The notes: generated by a model not told the origin, from the letters alone. A DNA stretch of 64,000 nt from Budorcas taxicolor (GCF_023091745.1 NC_068928.1:15270001-15334000), one strand, 5' to 3'. Positions 49,856 through 61,219 are shown, numbered from the stretch's first letter. Numbers and translations are program-made.

Positions 49856-51149
49856 ATAAGATGCCCTCTCTGTGTGGGTGGCTGACAGTGCAGGGCAGTG
49901 GTCGAGGTGTGGCCCTACAAGCCCCAGGGCGTGGCTATGGGGAGTTGGATGAAGGGCCAGGAACCGGTCCAGACAGGTGGCCTCTGCTGGCTCCCAGGCC
50001 GGGAGGGGAGGGGGTGGGCAGGGGGCTAGCAGGCACACTCTCCCTTCTAATTACCCCTCTGCCTAATTGGTCTTTCAGCCTCCCCTTCCACTGCTAGCAA
50101 AAGGTCTTTCTTTGCTGTCTGCATGTTTACCAAGCAAATGGTTTTTAAAAGCTTTCATAGACACAGAGAACCCATTTAGGAGGCTTGGTGGATAAAATTA
50201 TTTATAGAGATTAATGGTTATCGTTCTCATGCCTTTAGGAAATCAGGAGCCACGTGGGTGGCGGGGCTGGCGGGGCCAGGACGCTTCTGCGGCTGCCCTT
50301 TCCCCTGCTGGCCCCGCTCCCGGTCCTGACAGTCCTCCTGCTTCTGTCTGTCCGTTCTCTGCTGCTCTGTCTTCTGCATCTTGTCCATTTCCCTTTTCCA
50401 GTTTCCCTTTCGCTCACTCTGTCTTTCCCCTCCTCCCTTCCCTTCGTCCTCTCTCTTGCTATAGATGATAGGTTCCCTATTTTCTCACTGCCTGTCTTCC
50501 TCCAGGTCTATATTTGGATTCGTAGGTGTATCTCTCTCTGTGTGTGTTCTCTGCCTTGGTGAATCTGTTTAGCTCTCTCTTTCTTTCTCTGCTTCTTTGT
50601 AAGTCTCCATCTCTCCCTCTCTCCTCCATCTCTCTTTCTCTCTGTTATTTATCTCCCTCATGTCTCTGGTCTCTGTCTCTGCCTTTTCCCCTCTTTTCTC
50701 CAGCTGTATGCTGTGAGCTTTGTCCGGATAACCACATCAGGCCCCAGGCATTGGTGGGCAGCTCTTCTTTAAGGGCCTTTCATATGTGTCTCCTACCCCA
50801 GTGCAAGGGCATCTCAGTGGGTGGTGGGGTGGGTGTTCCTGAGAGTCCTGGACCCTCTCCCTCCACTGGGGTGGGTCCCCTTAAGGGTCATTTTGTGTGG
50901 GGCCTTCAGGGTGGGACCCTCTGCTTCTCCTGCAGAGACAAAGCCTAGAGTGAAAGAACCTGCTGCCCAAGGTCACCCAGGAGTGGAGGGGAGCAGAGGC
51001 GAGACTGGGAGGCCGTGCACCCTCAGGCTGAGGCCACGAGACAGAGCGTAGATCCTAAGTGGGGGTGCAAGGGGGCTCCCAAGGGTCAAGGGTTCCGGGG
51101 GAATTAGGACTGTCATCTCCTGGGAAGATCTGACTCTGCTCTCCTGCTC
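49856..51149. other. unique non-coding stretch
   Basis: GC-rich to 50090, an AT-rich enhancer-like patch at about 50100-50240, then a pyrimidine-rich segment (50390-50710). No repeat family or exon recognised otherwise. Confidence 0.4.
50390..50710 (+). repeat. pyrimidine-rich low-complexity tract
   Basis: Irregular (TC)/(TTCC) over about 320 bp. Gives Ser/Leu-rich artefactual frames (e.g. 50526-50948). Confidence 0.8.
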
Positions 51150-51186
51150 ATCCCTCCATCCATCCACCCATCCATCCATCCATCCT
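51150..51186 (+). repeat. (ATCC)n tetranucleotide repeat
   Basis: About nine CATC/CATCC units with two interruptions. Confidence 0.92.
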
Positions 51187-51744
51187 TCTCTCCCTCCATC
51201 TCCAGGCTTGCAGTCCAGCCTCAGAAGCTCTTTATTGAGCCTCTATGGGGGCTTTCAGATCGCCTGCTTTCCAGGAAACCAGCTTGCAAATTCCAGCAGA
51301 GCGGTGCCTGCAGAGGCGGGTGGGGGCAGGGTGGAGGGGTCTCCGCCCCTATGCTCCCTGGAGGGGGTGCCTGGAGCACTAAACCTTGGTGCCAGGAGCA
51401 GTTTGCTTGCCTACAGGGCTCCCTAACTACATTGAGGTGGGCACAGCAAACTGGGCCCCGGACTCCTGGGATTTTGATGGCCAGGCCTTTGCAGCAGCAT
51501 AATCCTTCTGGCTCCTCTGCTTATTAAATGGCCCTGGCCTTTTTCCTTCCTGGGGAATTGATGGGGGGAATTCAAATTGGGGTGGGTGGGGGTCCTCGGT
51601 TCCTGCTTTCTGGCTCTGTACTTGCACTTACATTTGGAGACATTTTGAATCTCCTTATCATCTAGATTTCAATTTGCCAGTTTATAGGATGGAATGAACA
51701 ATGCTGACCTCACTTAACCTTTCCTGGGGGCATTAATAATTAAT
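51187..51744. other. unique stretch with AT-rich patch
   Basis: No repeat or exon recognised. AT-rich with TTAAT cores from about 51640. Confidence 0.35.
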
Positions 51745-51880
51745 AAAGACAATGCTAGCCGCCAGCGTTTATTCAGAGCTTACTGTGTGTCCGGGCCCTG
51801 GGCTGAGATTTCTCAGCGTGGTTCTAGTTCATGCTCACAGCCTCACGGGGTGAGGTCCTGTCCTCTGTGTGGGAAAAGGA
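51745..51880 (-). mobile_element. MIR SINE fragment
   Basis: 'cagcgtttattcagagctta' and 'actgtgtgtccgggccctgg' are the 3' end of a reversed MIR. Confidence 0.65.
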
Positions 51881-52689
51881 ACAGGCGAAGCCCCGAACGA
51901 GGCCTTCAGAGACTAACAGGTGTGTGACGCGCTGTCCGCTTCTGTTTTCACTGACCCACACCGGGGGCCCCAAAGAGCCAGAGGCTTGCCAGGGCCTTTG
52001 GTGGGAAAAGGTGCTGATCTCCTCCCCGGGGAAGGAGGCACCAACGTAAGGAAGTCTTCCCTGGGGTGGTGCCGAGTGGCCGCTGAGGCAGGTCAGCTGC
52101 CCAGGAGTCCAGAAGCCCCCACATCCCCAGGAGGATCTGAGGGGCCATGCTTGCTGAGGGTGGAAACAGAGGGCCTGTCTGGCCCCATCTGAAGGTGGGG
52201 CCAGTTGGGAAGTGAGTGGCAGCAGGGCTGAGGCCTAGGGAAGGTGAAAGAGACCAGATGGGGGCCCTCTTGGTGGTTTCCACTCTTAGAGCTCCTGGCA
52301 CGCAGCAGGTGCTCATTTAATGCTGCCCAAGGAGCCCAGCGAAAGATCCCGGGTGCCCGTTTTTCAGAGCCCTCCTCTCTGAGACCCATGGACTGGGCAA
52401 GACTGGGAAGACGGCCCCTTTCTGCTCAGAATGTGGGACTGGGGCTTCCCTTTCGGAGGAAGCTCTGATGTCTTTCCATGCTTCTGTTAGCGAAAACATA
52501 GTGGACCAACTGTCCAGAAGAATCACTAGGACCCTTCCGTCCTCGCTCCCCACCTGTCATGCCTGATGGCAAGGGAACAGCTAGCCAGGAGCAGCAGTCC
52601 TGGGGCCAGTCAGACCTCTGGGGTCACACTCTTGTCACTAGGGGCACCCTGCCCCTAACCCTCACCATCCCAGGGTCCAGATGCCAAGC
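51881..52689. other. GC-rich unique stretch
   Basis: No repeat or exon recognised apart from a short MIR/L2-like end at about 52290-52325 ('ggcacgcagcaggtgctcat'). Confidence 0.4.
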
Positions 52690-53100
52690 TGGCCACTGGA
52701 GTATTAAAGGATCATTTATTTTGAAAAAGTACCATCATGACTCTCATACTGAAATAAAATGAACATGTGTCAAAGATTGTATTTAACTCGTTAATTAGTG
52801 AGGGGCCCCATGAGATGATACAACCTGTTCGAAGGAGAATTTAAAGTACCTCACGTATAGAGTCAAAGAAGTCATCCTGAAATGAATTTACAAACAGATG
52901 CAAAACCTGGCAAATCTAATCTGTAGCTGCAGAACAACAAGCAACGGCATTTGACTGAAAACAATTAGCATTTCCATGGGCAAGAATTATTTGCATTATT
53001 ATCAGCTGGGATGTGAATGACAGCAGGGCAAGGGTCGAAGGAAAAAGCTCAAGAAAGGGGCCCTGCATTTGCATGTTTGCATGGACAGCCTCCGGCTGGT
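52690..53100. promoter_or_regulatory. AT-rich enhancer-like block with POU octamers
   Basis: About 400 bp with no recognised repeat, rich in TTAATTAG/ATTA homeodomain cores. A perfect octamer ATTTGCAT lies at 52989-52996, and tandem octamers ATTTGCAT-GTTTGCAT lie at 53067-53082. The surrounding DNA is GC-rich. Composition and motif spacing suggest a developmental enhancer. This is inference, not proof. Confidence 0.42.
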
Positions 53101-53696
53101 CTGGCTGGTCCAGACAGGGCATCACTGCAGGGGCTGTGCGTTGCACACCTGTGCCCAGTCCGGAAGTGGGCTGAATCAAGCTAAGGATCTGAGACCTGTG
53201 TTTACCTGCCGGCGAGCAGTTCGTGACCTGAGCACTGAATGTGGACTTGTAAATGATCCATGCTAAGGCTGAGGAAGGTGCCCTCTGCATCATGGACAAA
53301 GCACACTAGAGCTGGTGGGGCAGTGAACGGAAGGCCAGATGCAGGAGGAGATGGAGAGAGGGGAGCCCTGGGTGACAGGATGTTAGGAGTGTCCATAGCT
53401 GGTGGGTGGGGCAGGGAGGGGAGGAAGGGGTTTGCAGGGACTGAGGGAGATGGGGAGGGAGAAACAGAGGGGAAACAGAGAGGTAGCTTGCCATGGGAGC
53501 AAAAGTCCTAGCCTGGAAACCTGGGGCTAGGTTTCAGCTCTGGCTGCCTGGCCTTCGGGGTGGGGCCCACTGGGGACTCAGCTTCTCACTGGCTGGAGGT
53601 GGGGGTGACTCAAGAGAACCTGCATGGCCCCATTAATTCTGATTGCTCTCAGGTCTGGTATACCCAAGAGCTTGGTGTTCCCCAGACCCATTGACT
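53101..53696. other. unique non-coding stretch
   Basis: GC-rich and purine-rich, with no repeat or exon recognised. Confidence 0.35.
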
Positions 53697-54025
53697 CTTG
53701 AGAGTCCCTTGGACTGCAAGGAGATCTAACCAGTCCATCCTAAAGGAAATCAGTCCTGGGTGTTCATTGGAAGGACCTGAAACTCTGATACTGTCGCCAC
53801 CTGATGCAAAGAACTGACTCATTGGAAAAGACCCTGATGCTGGGAAAGATTGAAGGCAGGAGGAGAAGGGGATGACAGAGGATGAGGGGGTTGGATGGCA
53901 TCACCGACTCAATGGACATGAGTTCGAGTAGGCTCTGGGATTTGGTGATGGACAGAGAGGCCTGGCATGCTGCAGTCCATGGGGTTGCAGAGTCAGACAC
54001 AACTGAGTGACTGAACTGAACTGAG
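53697..54025 (+). mobile_element. BovB 3' fragment
   Basis: 'gagagtcccttggactgcaa', 'gatcagtcctggg'-like block, 'aatggacatgagttcgagta' and the terminal 'gactgaactgaactgag'. About 330 bp, 5'-truncated, with small deletions. Confidence 0.92.
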
Positions 54026-54170
54026 ACCTGTCGTGCACCTCTGTGCCTTTGTGCATGCTGGCCCCTTTGCTTGGAATGCCCTTCCTTCCTTGACTGCCTG
54101 GCAAAGTCCTGTTCATCTACCAAGGCCAATTTTGTTGGAACATCATCTCCTTTTAGCATTCAAGACGATC
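54026..54170 (+). mobile_element. L2 LINE fragment
   Basis: 'ttggaatgcccttccttcct' and 'ctaccaaggccaattttgtt' are L2 blocks immediately after the BovB tail. Confidence 0.62.
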
Positions 54171-54211
54171 CTAGGCATAAGGAATGGCTCCTCTTCATTC
54201 AGCTGCATTGT

Positions 54212-54605
54212 AATGTAGTAGATGAAGAACAAGGTACTTAAAGTCAGGCAGGCTGAGTCTAAACTCTGGTTCTGCCACCTCTTTGCAGAGCAAGGATAGT
54301 CTTTCTGAGCCTCAGTATTCAAATCTCTAAAATAGCAATAGGGGACTTCCCTGGCGGTCCAGTGGTTAGGACTCTGCACTTCCAATGCAGGGGCTCAGGT
54401 TTGATCCCAGGTCAGGGAACTAAGATCCCACATACTGCATGTAGGCCCAAAAAAAAAAAAAAATTAATGGCAATGGGACCGTTTCATTTAAGTAACGGCA
54501 CAGCATCACAGTGCTGTGGTGTTCCCAGGGGATAATGCTTGTAAATCTCTCAGCCCTTCCCTGGAACCTGGATATGCTCAATAAATGTTAGCTGTTGCTA
54601 TGACC
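54212..54605 (+). mobile_element. MIR SINE split by a CHR SINE
   Basis: The left part (54212-54339) has 'actctggttctgccacctct' and 'ctgagcctcagtattcaaat'. The right part (from 54466) ends in 'atatgctcaataaatgttag', the MIR 3' end. Confidence 0.78.
54340..54465 (+). mobile_element. CHR-type SINE nested in MIR
   Basis: Head 'gacttccctggcggtccagt', body 'tttgatcccaggtcagggaa', A-tail of about 15. 9-bp target duplication AATAGCAAT (54331-54339) / AATGGCAAT (54466-54474). Confidence 0.93.
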
Positions 54606-54715
54606 TATGAGATTATAGGTTATAATATAACAACTGGCTGAGGTGCCCTGGCCTGAGCCCCAAGAGTAAAGCCTCGTCCATCCCATCATCAGGCTCCTTC
54701 TGGGCTCTCAAACTC

Positions 54716-54913
54716 GACTTCCCTGGTGACTCAGATGATGAGGAGTCCGCCTGCCATGCAGGCGCCCTGAGTTCTGTCCCTGGGTCGGGAAGATCCCCTG
54801 GAGGAGGGAATGGCAACCCACCCCAGTATTCTTGCCTACAGAATCCCATGGACCGAGGAGCCTGGAGGGCTACAGTCCATGGGGTTGCAAAGAATCAGAC
54901 ACGACTGAGTGAC

Positions 54914-54915
<2 letters not shown>
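54716..54915 (+). mobile_element. Bov-tA SINE
   Basis: 'gacttccctggtgactcaga' to 'gacacgactgagtgactaac', passing directly into a (CA)n at its 3' end. Confidence 0.94.

Positions 54916-54959
<44 letters not shown>
54916..54959 (+). repeat. (CA)n microsatellite at SINE 3' end
   Basis: About 22 uninterrupted CA units grown from the SINE tail. Confidence 0.96.
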
Positions 54960-54962
<3 letters not shown>

Positions 54963-55621
54963 ACAGTATATCAGCTTCCATCACTGGGGTCAGTTTTGTC
55001 TAGATGCCCCATTGAGAATGGCTGTGTCTCAGGTCCTTGTGCGTCACCCTTGCCTGGTGCAGTGCCTGGAGCTCAGCGGGCTGGCTGTGAATCCCCATTG
55101 GTTGTAATGACTTTGGAAAAAGGTACAGAAGTAGAAGGACAAGGAAGGACTGATAGAAGCAGAGAGACTTAGCCAGGCCAGGTGTGGTGGTGTGAGCTGC
55201 CAAGAAGAGCTGCCAGGGATGGCGATAATTGGCTTGGGAGGGAGGGAAGGACTGACCCAGCTAAGGCTGGCTGCTGATAGGAGGGGGGGGCATCTGCTTG
55301 GGAGCTTATCTCTCAGGACAAGGAGCCCCTGGACTTCCTCTAGGACTCGGGAACTCGCCCTGGAGATCTCTGAGGATGGCTGGAGATGGTGGGGGTATGT
55401 GAAATTCAAGCCTCGGCTTCCTCTAAGGGCAAAAATGGAAACTTTGCCTTCCTTCCAGGCAGCTGCTGCTAGGAGATGCTCTTTCTCTTTTCAGGAAGAT
55501 GGAGGTGTGGGCTGGGAGGGGAGGAAGCCCTACACTCATCTTGTCCAAGCGCTGCCTCATAGAACTGAGGCACGGAGCAGGACGGCAACTTGGTTAAGGT
55601 CACACAGCAGGTGGACCCACA
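54960..55621. other. unique non-coding stretch
   Basis: No exon. A weak MIR-like block ('ggttaaggtcacacagcagg') lies near 55592-55612. Confidence 0.4.
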
Positions 55622-55800
55622 TGTGAATGCATCCTCTCACGTGGTCTCATTTCACAATCACAGAGCTGTGGGAGGTAGGGTGGCCAGAGCTTATTCTTCC
55701 CATTTTATAGATGAGAAAGTGGACACAGAGAAGGGATGCTCAAGCCCAGGTCAAAGAGTGAATCAGTGATGGAGCAGTGAGTTCAGGATCTAGACTCCCA
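55622..55800 (-). mobile_element. MIR SINE
   Basis: 'tttcacaatcacagagctgt', 'tcccattttatagatgagaa' and 'gagttcaggatctagactcc' in reverse MIR order. Confidence 0.78.
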
Positions 55801-56464
55801 TCCAGCCTTCTCCATCTGGGGCAGGGGCGTCCCAGGACCTGGGCTGGGGCTGTGTTCCAGGTCAGTCCGTAGTCAAGTGTGAGAGCCCAGATGCAGCCTG
55901 GTGATGGGATGGACAGGGGCTCAGGCCGGGACACCTCAGCTCGTGATGGCTGGCTTGGCAAGGTCCTGGGCTCCCAGGTTGCTCTGGAAACCGAGGGGCC
56001 AGAGACTACCAGGCTTGTTGGTGGCATGGCTGCCACATTCCGGGAATGGGGACGAGGTGGGACTTGGGAAGTGGCGATGGGTGGTGCTCCAGCAGCCTGG
56101 GCCTGCTTCTGGCACTCAGTGTCCCCCTGGATCCCAGCTGCTCTGGGCTGGTCCTGCCACCACACAGGGTCCAACATGGCGGCCTAGATGCTCCCAAGAG
56201 AAGCCGCCTCTTCCCTACCCTTAGCCACATGCAGATGGGAACCGATCCACTGAGTTCCTCTGTGGGCCAGGGAACTCGGGACTCCTGAGCCTCCAGCTCC
56301 TCTCTCTGCCCCTCACTCCCTGCTTTAGCTACCTGTCTGCTCTGTCCGGCTGGTTGCAGAGGCTACAAGGCCAGTTGAGAGTGGTCAAGTCCAGTTTTAC
56401 GAGGATCCTGGACCTCCAAGCAAAGGTGGGAGGCATGGGGGGAGTGGTGGTGGTGTGTAGGAAG
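55801..56464. other. GC-rich unique stretch
   Basis: No repeat or exon recognised. Overlapping frames of 102-145 codons on both strands reflect GC richness. Confidence 0.4.
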
Positions 56465-56640
56465 TGACATTTACTTAATGTACCTGTGCCATAATTAATC
56501 ATCACAGAACTCTACAAAGTAACTATCATTGTTCCCATTGTACTGACCAGGAAACTGAGGCTCAGACACAATCACCCACCCAGCTAATGTCTTAGAGCTT
56601 CTAGGTGGTGGAACCAGGTTTCAAACAAAGCCCTCAAGCA
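56465..56640 (-). mobile_element. MIR SINE
   Basis: 'taattaatcatcacagaact', 'ccaggaaactgaggctcaga' and 'ggtggtggaaccaggtttca'. Confidence 0.8.
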
Positions 56641-56744
56641 CCCCACTCTCTCTCCACTCCCCTACCCCCCAGTGGTGGGAAGTACAGAGGCAGAGACAAA
56701 TGACCCCCCCAAAACATGCCATACACAAGGAGAGAAATGCAGGG

Positions 56745-56960
56745 AAGGTGCACCAGGAGCTTAAGGGAAGAGGCCGAAAATTCAGATGAGAGACACCAAG
56801 GAAGATTTCACAAAGGGGAGGCATTGGAGCTGAGCTTTGGTGAATGAGTCCAGGCTTCTGTAGTTGGAAGAAAGAGCCAGAAGAGCTTCTCTGGGTGAAT
56901 GGGCGGCAGGAACAAAGGCTTGAGTGCCTGTCTAGAAAGTTTGGGCTGGATTCTGTAGGT
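56745..56960 (-). mobile_element. L2 LINE remnant
   Basis: 'gaggcattggagctgagctt', 'cggcaggaacaaaggcttga' and 'gtttgggctggattctgtag' follow reversed L2. Confidence 0.58.
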
Positions 56961-57007
56961 TTTATCCCTTGCGGATATGATTATTTGATTATCTTCTATC
57001 AATTACC

Positions 57008-57126
57008 AATAAGCTCCATGAGGGCAGAGGGGACGTCTTTCATTCACATTTCTCCATCATCCACGTGAACCTTAGCACGCTGAGGGCATACAACAGCTGC
57101 TCAAGAAGTATTTGTTAGTCAAATGA
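57008..57126 (+). mobile_element. L2 LINE 3' end
   Basis: 'ataagctccatgagggcaga' and 'agaagtatttgttagtcaaa' are the plus-oriented L2 terminus, opposite to the L2 piece at 56745-56960. Confidence 0.62.
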
Positions 57127-57689
57127 GCAGGGCTGGTTTTAGCTCGCTGTCTCGGGACCCTTTGCTTTGCTCCTCCCTTCCTGGGTCTCCTGCACACCTT
57201 GGACTTTTCACCTTTGCACTCGACTCCTGTGTAAGGGATTTCTCCACTGGCCTTCAGACAGCTGCAGCATCCTCTCTGAGGAAGCCCCGGAGGCTGAGTC
57301 CCACCAGCCAGACCAGCCTCCTGAACTATGGAAGGTGGAGGCTCCACTCGCTGGCAGCTCTGGCCTCTGCGTCCCCTCCCTCCTCAGCCAGCCCATGCCC
57401 ACCATCGGCAGAGCCCAGGGCGAGTGCAAATAATGCCCACATGCCACGTCTAAATACCGAAATGTCAATGATTCAGTGATCAGACAGGCAAATAAAGTGT
57501 GTTTTCTCCTCCTCCCTTGGCAAACATACCCTCATAATGACAAAACTGAAAAGAATATCCAGAACTATAGCAGCAAATCTTTATTACCATGCATGTATGT
57601 CCCTGTGGCCTTTAAAGAGGTGGGGCTGGTGTTGGGATGAGGAATGCCATAAAGACACATAAAAGAAGCCAGACGCCAAAGTGATAATG
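57127..57689. other. unique non-coding stretch
   Basis: GC-rich to 57420, then AT-rich with a candidate element at about 57420-57510. No exon recognised. Confidence 0.35.
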
Positions 57690-57945
57690 CATGATTCTGA
57701 TGGTGTGATGTTCAAGAACAGGCCAAATGAATCTATGATGATAGAAATCAGAAAAATCAGTTTCCCCGAGGATTGAAAGGAGTATGAATGACCTGTGTGG
57801 GCTGATGAAGTTGTTTTATATCTAGATTAAAGGGTTGGGAATATGGGTGTTTACGCGGATCCAAACTCATCCAACTGTATTCTTAAATGAGGGCATTTCA
57901 CAGTATGTAAATTGCACCTCAAATGCAACCATAAAAGGCTTGATA
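57690..57945 (+). mobile_element. L1M 3' UTR
   Basis: 'catgattctgatggtgtgat', 'ctatgatgatagaaatcaga', 'ggtgtttacgcggatccaaa' and 'gtatgtaaattgcacctcaa' follow the L1M 3' terminus. Confidence 0.72.
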
Positions 57946-58212
57946 ACATCAGAATCATGAGAAAGTTAGAACAGATTAGTGTCAAAATCATGTGAAAAAC
58001 AAGATGTGAGTAATGCTTAAATGATCACGTATTTACTCCGTAAAATTTATCTTTCTTGCCATTATGTCAGCAAAATCACTGATATTGTTGTTATAATCAG
58101 GATTTCATATAACTTGTGTTCTCCTGACAGTAATGATCTCAAGCAGTCTTATTGGATAGAAATACGTGAGCCACAAATGTGAGTCACGTATAGAGTTTTC
58201 TAGTCTACATTT

Positions 58213-58421
58213 TCAGTTCAGTTCAGTCGCTCATTCGTGTCCGACTCTTTGCGACCCCATGAACCACAGCATGCCAGGCCTCCCTGTCCAACACTAACTC
58301 CCAGAGTCCACCCAAACCCATGTCCATCGAGTCGGTGATGCCATCCAACCATCTCATCCTCTGTCGTCCCCTTCGCCTCCTACCCTCAGTCTTTCCCAGC
58401 ATCAGGGTCTTTTCCAAATGC
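58213..58421 (-). mobile_element. BovB 3' fragment
   Basis: Reversed BovB 3' end from 'cagttcagttcagtcgctca' to 'catcagggtcttttccaaat', about 210 bp, 5'-truncated, inside the DNA-transposon fossil. Confidence 0.93.
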
Positions 58422-58545
58422 AAAAAATAAGCAGGAGAAATTAATAATACATTTATTCAATCCAAGATGTCCAAACTGTTGTTTAAACAGGTACTCAATA
58501 TAAAATATTATTAATGATATATTTTATATTTCTTTTTTTCATATA

Positions 58546-58750
58546 AGTTCTCCTAGTGATAAAGAACCCACCTGCCAATGCAGGAAACATCAGAGACATG
58601 GGTTCAATCCCTGGATCAGGAAGATCCCTTGGGAAGGAAATGGCAGCCCGCTCCAGTATTCTTGCCTGGAAAATCCCTTGGATGGAGGAGCCTGGTGGGC
58701 TCCAGTCCATGGGGGTCACAGTCAGACACAAATGAAGTGACTTAGCACTA
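58546..58750 (+). mobile_element. Bov-tA SINE, diverged head
   Basis: 'agttctcctagtgataaaga' replaces the usual head. The body 'gatcaggaagatcccttggg' and tail 'cagtcagacacaaatgaagt' are clear. Confidence 0.9.
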
Positions 58751-58870
58751 GTGTACTCCAGAATTCAGTATGTGTTTTACACACACAGCACATTTCAATT
58801 CAAACTGGCCACATTTCAAGTACTCAGTTGTAATCTGCAGAGAATAGCTACTCTATTTGACAGCTCAACT

Positions 58871-59098
58871 AAAGAACAAAAGGATAAAATGTAATTTTAT
58901 TCAAAGTATACAAAATTTGAATACATTTTCATTAAACATTTAAGTTCAAATGATAACAAAAATTTAAAAGCTATATATGTTCCAACAAAGTATTAATAAT
59001 GATCTATTAAAATTAAAAGCTGTAATCCACATTGTAACCAATGAATATAAAAATTAATCAAAACTATTTAAAGAAAGCTGAAATTAAAAAAAAATTTT
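58871..59098. other. AT-rich unassigned stretch
   Basis: Strongly AT-rich. Possibly decayed LINE or DNA-transposon sequence, with no diagnostic block. Confidence 0.3.
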
Positions 59099-59111
59099 TG
59101 AAAAGCTATTG

Positions 59112-59346
59112 GAGTGTGTGCATACTCAGTCACTTCGGTCACATCTGACTCTTTGCGACCCTATGGATGGTAGCTTGCCAAGCTCCTCTGTCCATGGGAT
59201 TCTCCAGGCAAGAATACTGGAGTGGGTTGCCATGCCCTCCTCCAGGGGATCTTGTCCTGGGGATCTTGTCCCAGGGATCAAACCCACGTCTCTTCCATCT
59301 CTTGCATTGCAGGTGGATTCTTTACCACTGAGCCACCTGGGAAGCC
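59112..59346 (-). mobile_element. Bov-tA SINE with 14-bp internal tandem duplication
   Basis: 'cactcagtcacttcgg'-type tail to 'actgagccacctgggaagcc'. GGGGATCTTGTCCT at 59245-59258 is followed directly by GGGGATCTTGTCCC at 59259-59272. Target duplication TTGAAAAGCTATT (59099-59111) / TTGAAAAAGTATT (59347-59359), with two mismatches. Confidence 0.93.
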
Positions 59347-61164
59347 TTGAAAAAGTATTTAAGTATCATTAAATATTTTTATTAAAAAAATGTTCACAAC
59401 TCTAGTGTTAAAAGTCCAATGTTTTTTCTTAATGTGATGAATTAGTACCATGCCTTTTACATCTAGACCTACATTTACACCATATGATTAATAAGAATTG
59501 TTGAAGGTAGCAAAATGTTCCTCAGCTGCCCTGTCAACTAGAGCCAAGACTACAAATAATAACTTGATAATTGTGAGTACTTCCAGAACCATTAATTGGA
59601 ACAGTCAGACAGCTAGAAAAGGACACTCGGCATTACTTAGAAATGATACTTTGTTTTTTAAGGATCTTTGGCATTCATGCTATCTGAGAGCAAGGATTTG
59701 AGAAGCTAATTAACTCGTCTTCTTGTGGAAGGGCTTCTGCAGCTCTCCGTACCCTGTGTTTTCCATTCCACCCAGAGGAGTCTGAGGCCGGCGGCAGCAG
59801 ACCCCAGAAACCTTCTTAGCATTCTGACCTTGTCATCTCTGATTCTGCAAACCCAGAGCAAAAGTTGTGAAGACCCCCATTTCCCTGGAGCCTGAACAGT
59901 GTTATGAGAGCAGGGGTTTAGGGTTAGGGGCTGTGCCAAGCCAGCACTGAGCATAACCATCCTGAGTGACAAGATGGGCCCGTGTGCTCTTAAGGTGTGT
60001 GTTTGCACACATGTGTGTGATATTAGAGTTCCAGCAGACAGCTGCCCGGTTTTGTAAATAAGGTTGTATAGCTGCACAGCCACGCCCACTTGTTCAGGCA
60101 TTGCCTATGGCTGTTCTTGGTTGAAAAGATCGGAGCTGGGAGCTGTTTTAACCGTATAGTCTGAAAGCCTGGAATATTCGCTATCTGCTGCTTTAAGACA
60201 TTTGCCGACCAGCATCTTGACTAGGTCTGAGTGGTTCCCCTCCTTGGGCCTGTTGAATTGAGACCTTGGGTGCCATGGGGATTTGGTCTAGACTTCTTCT
60301 GTAGTTGCAAGCCCCTTAAAAGAGGAGCGCCCCCAAAGGAGGCCCCCAAGTTCAATTCTTAGGGCTTCAGTTGTCCTGTAGTGAGTCCTCATGTCATTTG
60401 GGGTAACGTTCTCTCACCAGTGAGACCAAAGTAACCAAGTGGTTGAGCAGACCGGGAGGATGGTCCTTTCTCCTTCCTTCCTTCTGCCAGCCCCTCCCCA
60501 GCCTTGGTAAGAAGAGCCATGAGGGAATTTCCCACAATTCTCCACTCTCCTTTCCAGGAGCGCATCTGGCACTAAGCTCTGTCTTCCGGTCCCAGTGTCC
60601 TGGGCAGAGGTGGTGACGGCCAAGAGATCTTGCTGAGCTGGGCACCTTGTCTGCCTGGGAGAGGGTGGGGGCTGAGTGTGTGCCAGTGTGGCCAGAGGTG
60701 TAGGATAAGTAGATAAAGGGCATAGTGTGGGTGTGGGGGTGCCCGTCTCTGTTGCCTCACTGGTCACAGCAGCGTTTTGTCTCATTTTGCACCTGTCACT
60801 TCTGCTGATACATCGCTCTTGGTCAGCCCCTTTGTGGCTACACAGTGCTGGGCACAAGTGGACCCACCATCAAGAGATGCGGTCTGCTGTCTTGGCACGT
60901 GTTCTATTCCAGGCATGGTTGGGGTTAAAAAGAAAAATAAAAACGGTTCGGCGCCTCAAGTAACTCCCCACCCCACCCCAGGAAGGGGCAGAGGGGCCAG
61001 TGGCTGGAGCCCTCACTCTGAGGACAGACGCCTCAAGCAAACGTTCGCTCTGATGGTTCCAAGCAGGGCACATAATTCAGCTTGGAGGATGGGGAGGCTT
61101 CGGCAAACGGGTGACAAATTGAGCTACTTGTTGAACGAAAGCGTGAACAGATGAGAATGAGAGC

Positions 61165-61219
61165 CTGATGCTGGGGCCGTGGACTTTAAAAATGTGGAAA
61201 GGGATTGCTTCTGAAGTTT
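61165..61219 (+). repeat. diverged 55-bp repeat, copy A
   Basis: Similar to 62440-62493 at about 75% by hand alignment. The core 'CTTTAAAAA....AAAGG.ATTGCTTCTG' is best preserved. Not part of a repeat family I recognise. Confidence 0.55.

Larger units (their letters stand above)
58140..58870. mobile_element. DNA-transposon fossil (hAT-like), split by two retroelements
   Basis: 'ttggatagaaatacgtgagc' and 'ccacaaatgtgagtcacgta' (58150-58190), 'aagatgtccaaactgttgtt' with 'actcaatataaaatattatt' (58430-58545), and 'tgtgttttacacacacagca' with 'actggccacatttcaagtac' (58760-58830) reconstruct one old element. A BovB and a Bov-tA occupy the gaps. The family name is uncertain. Confidence 0.5.

Noticed and set aside
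59918..59931. interstitial telomeric repeat
   Set aside because: Only two imperfect TTAGGG units, within chance expectation.
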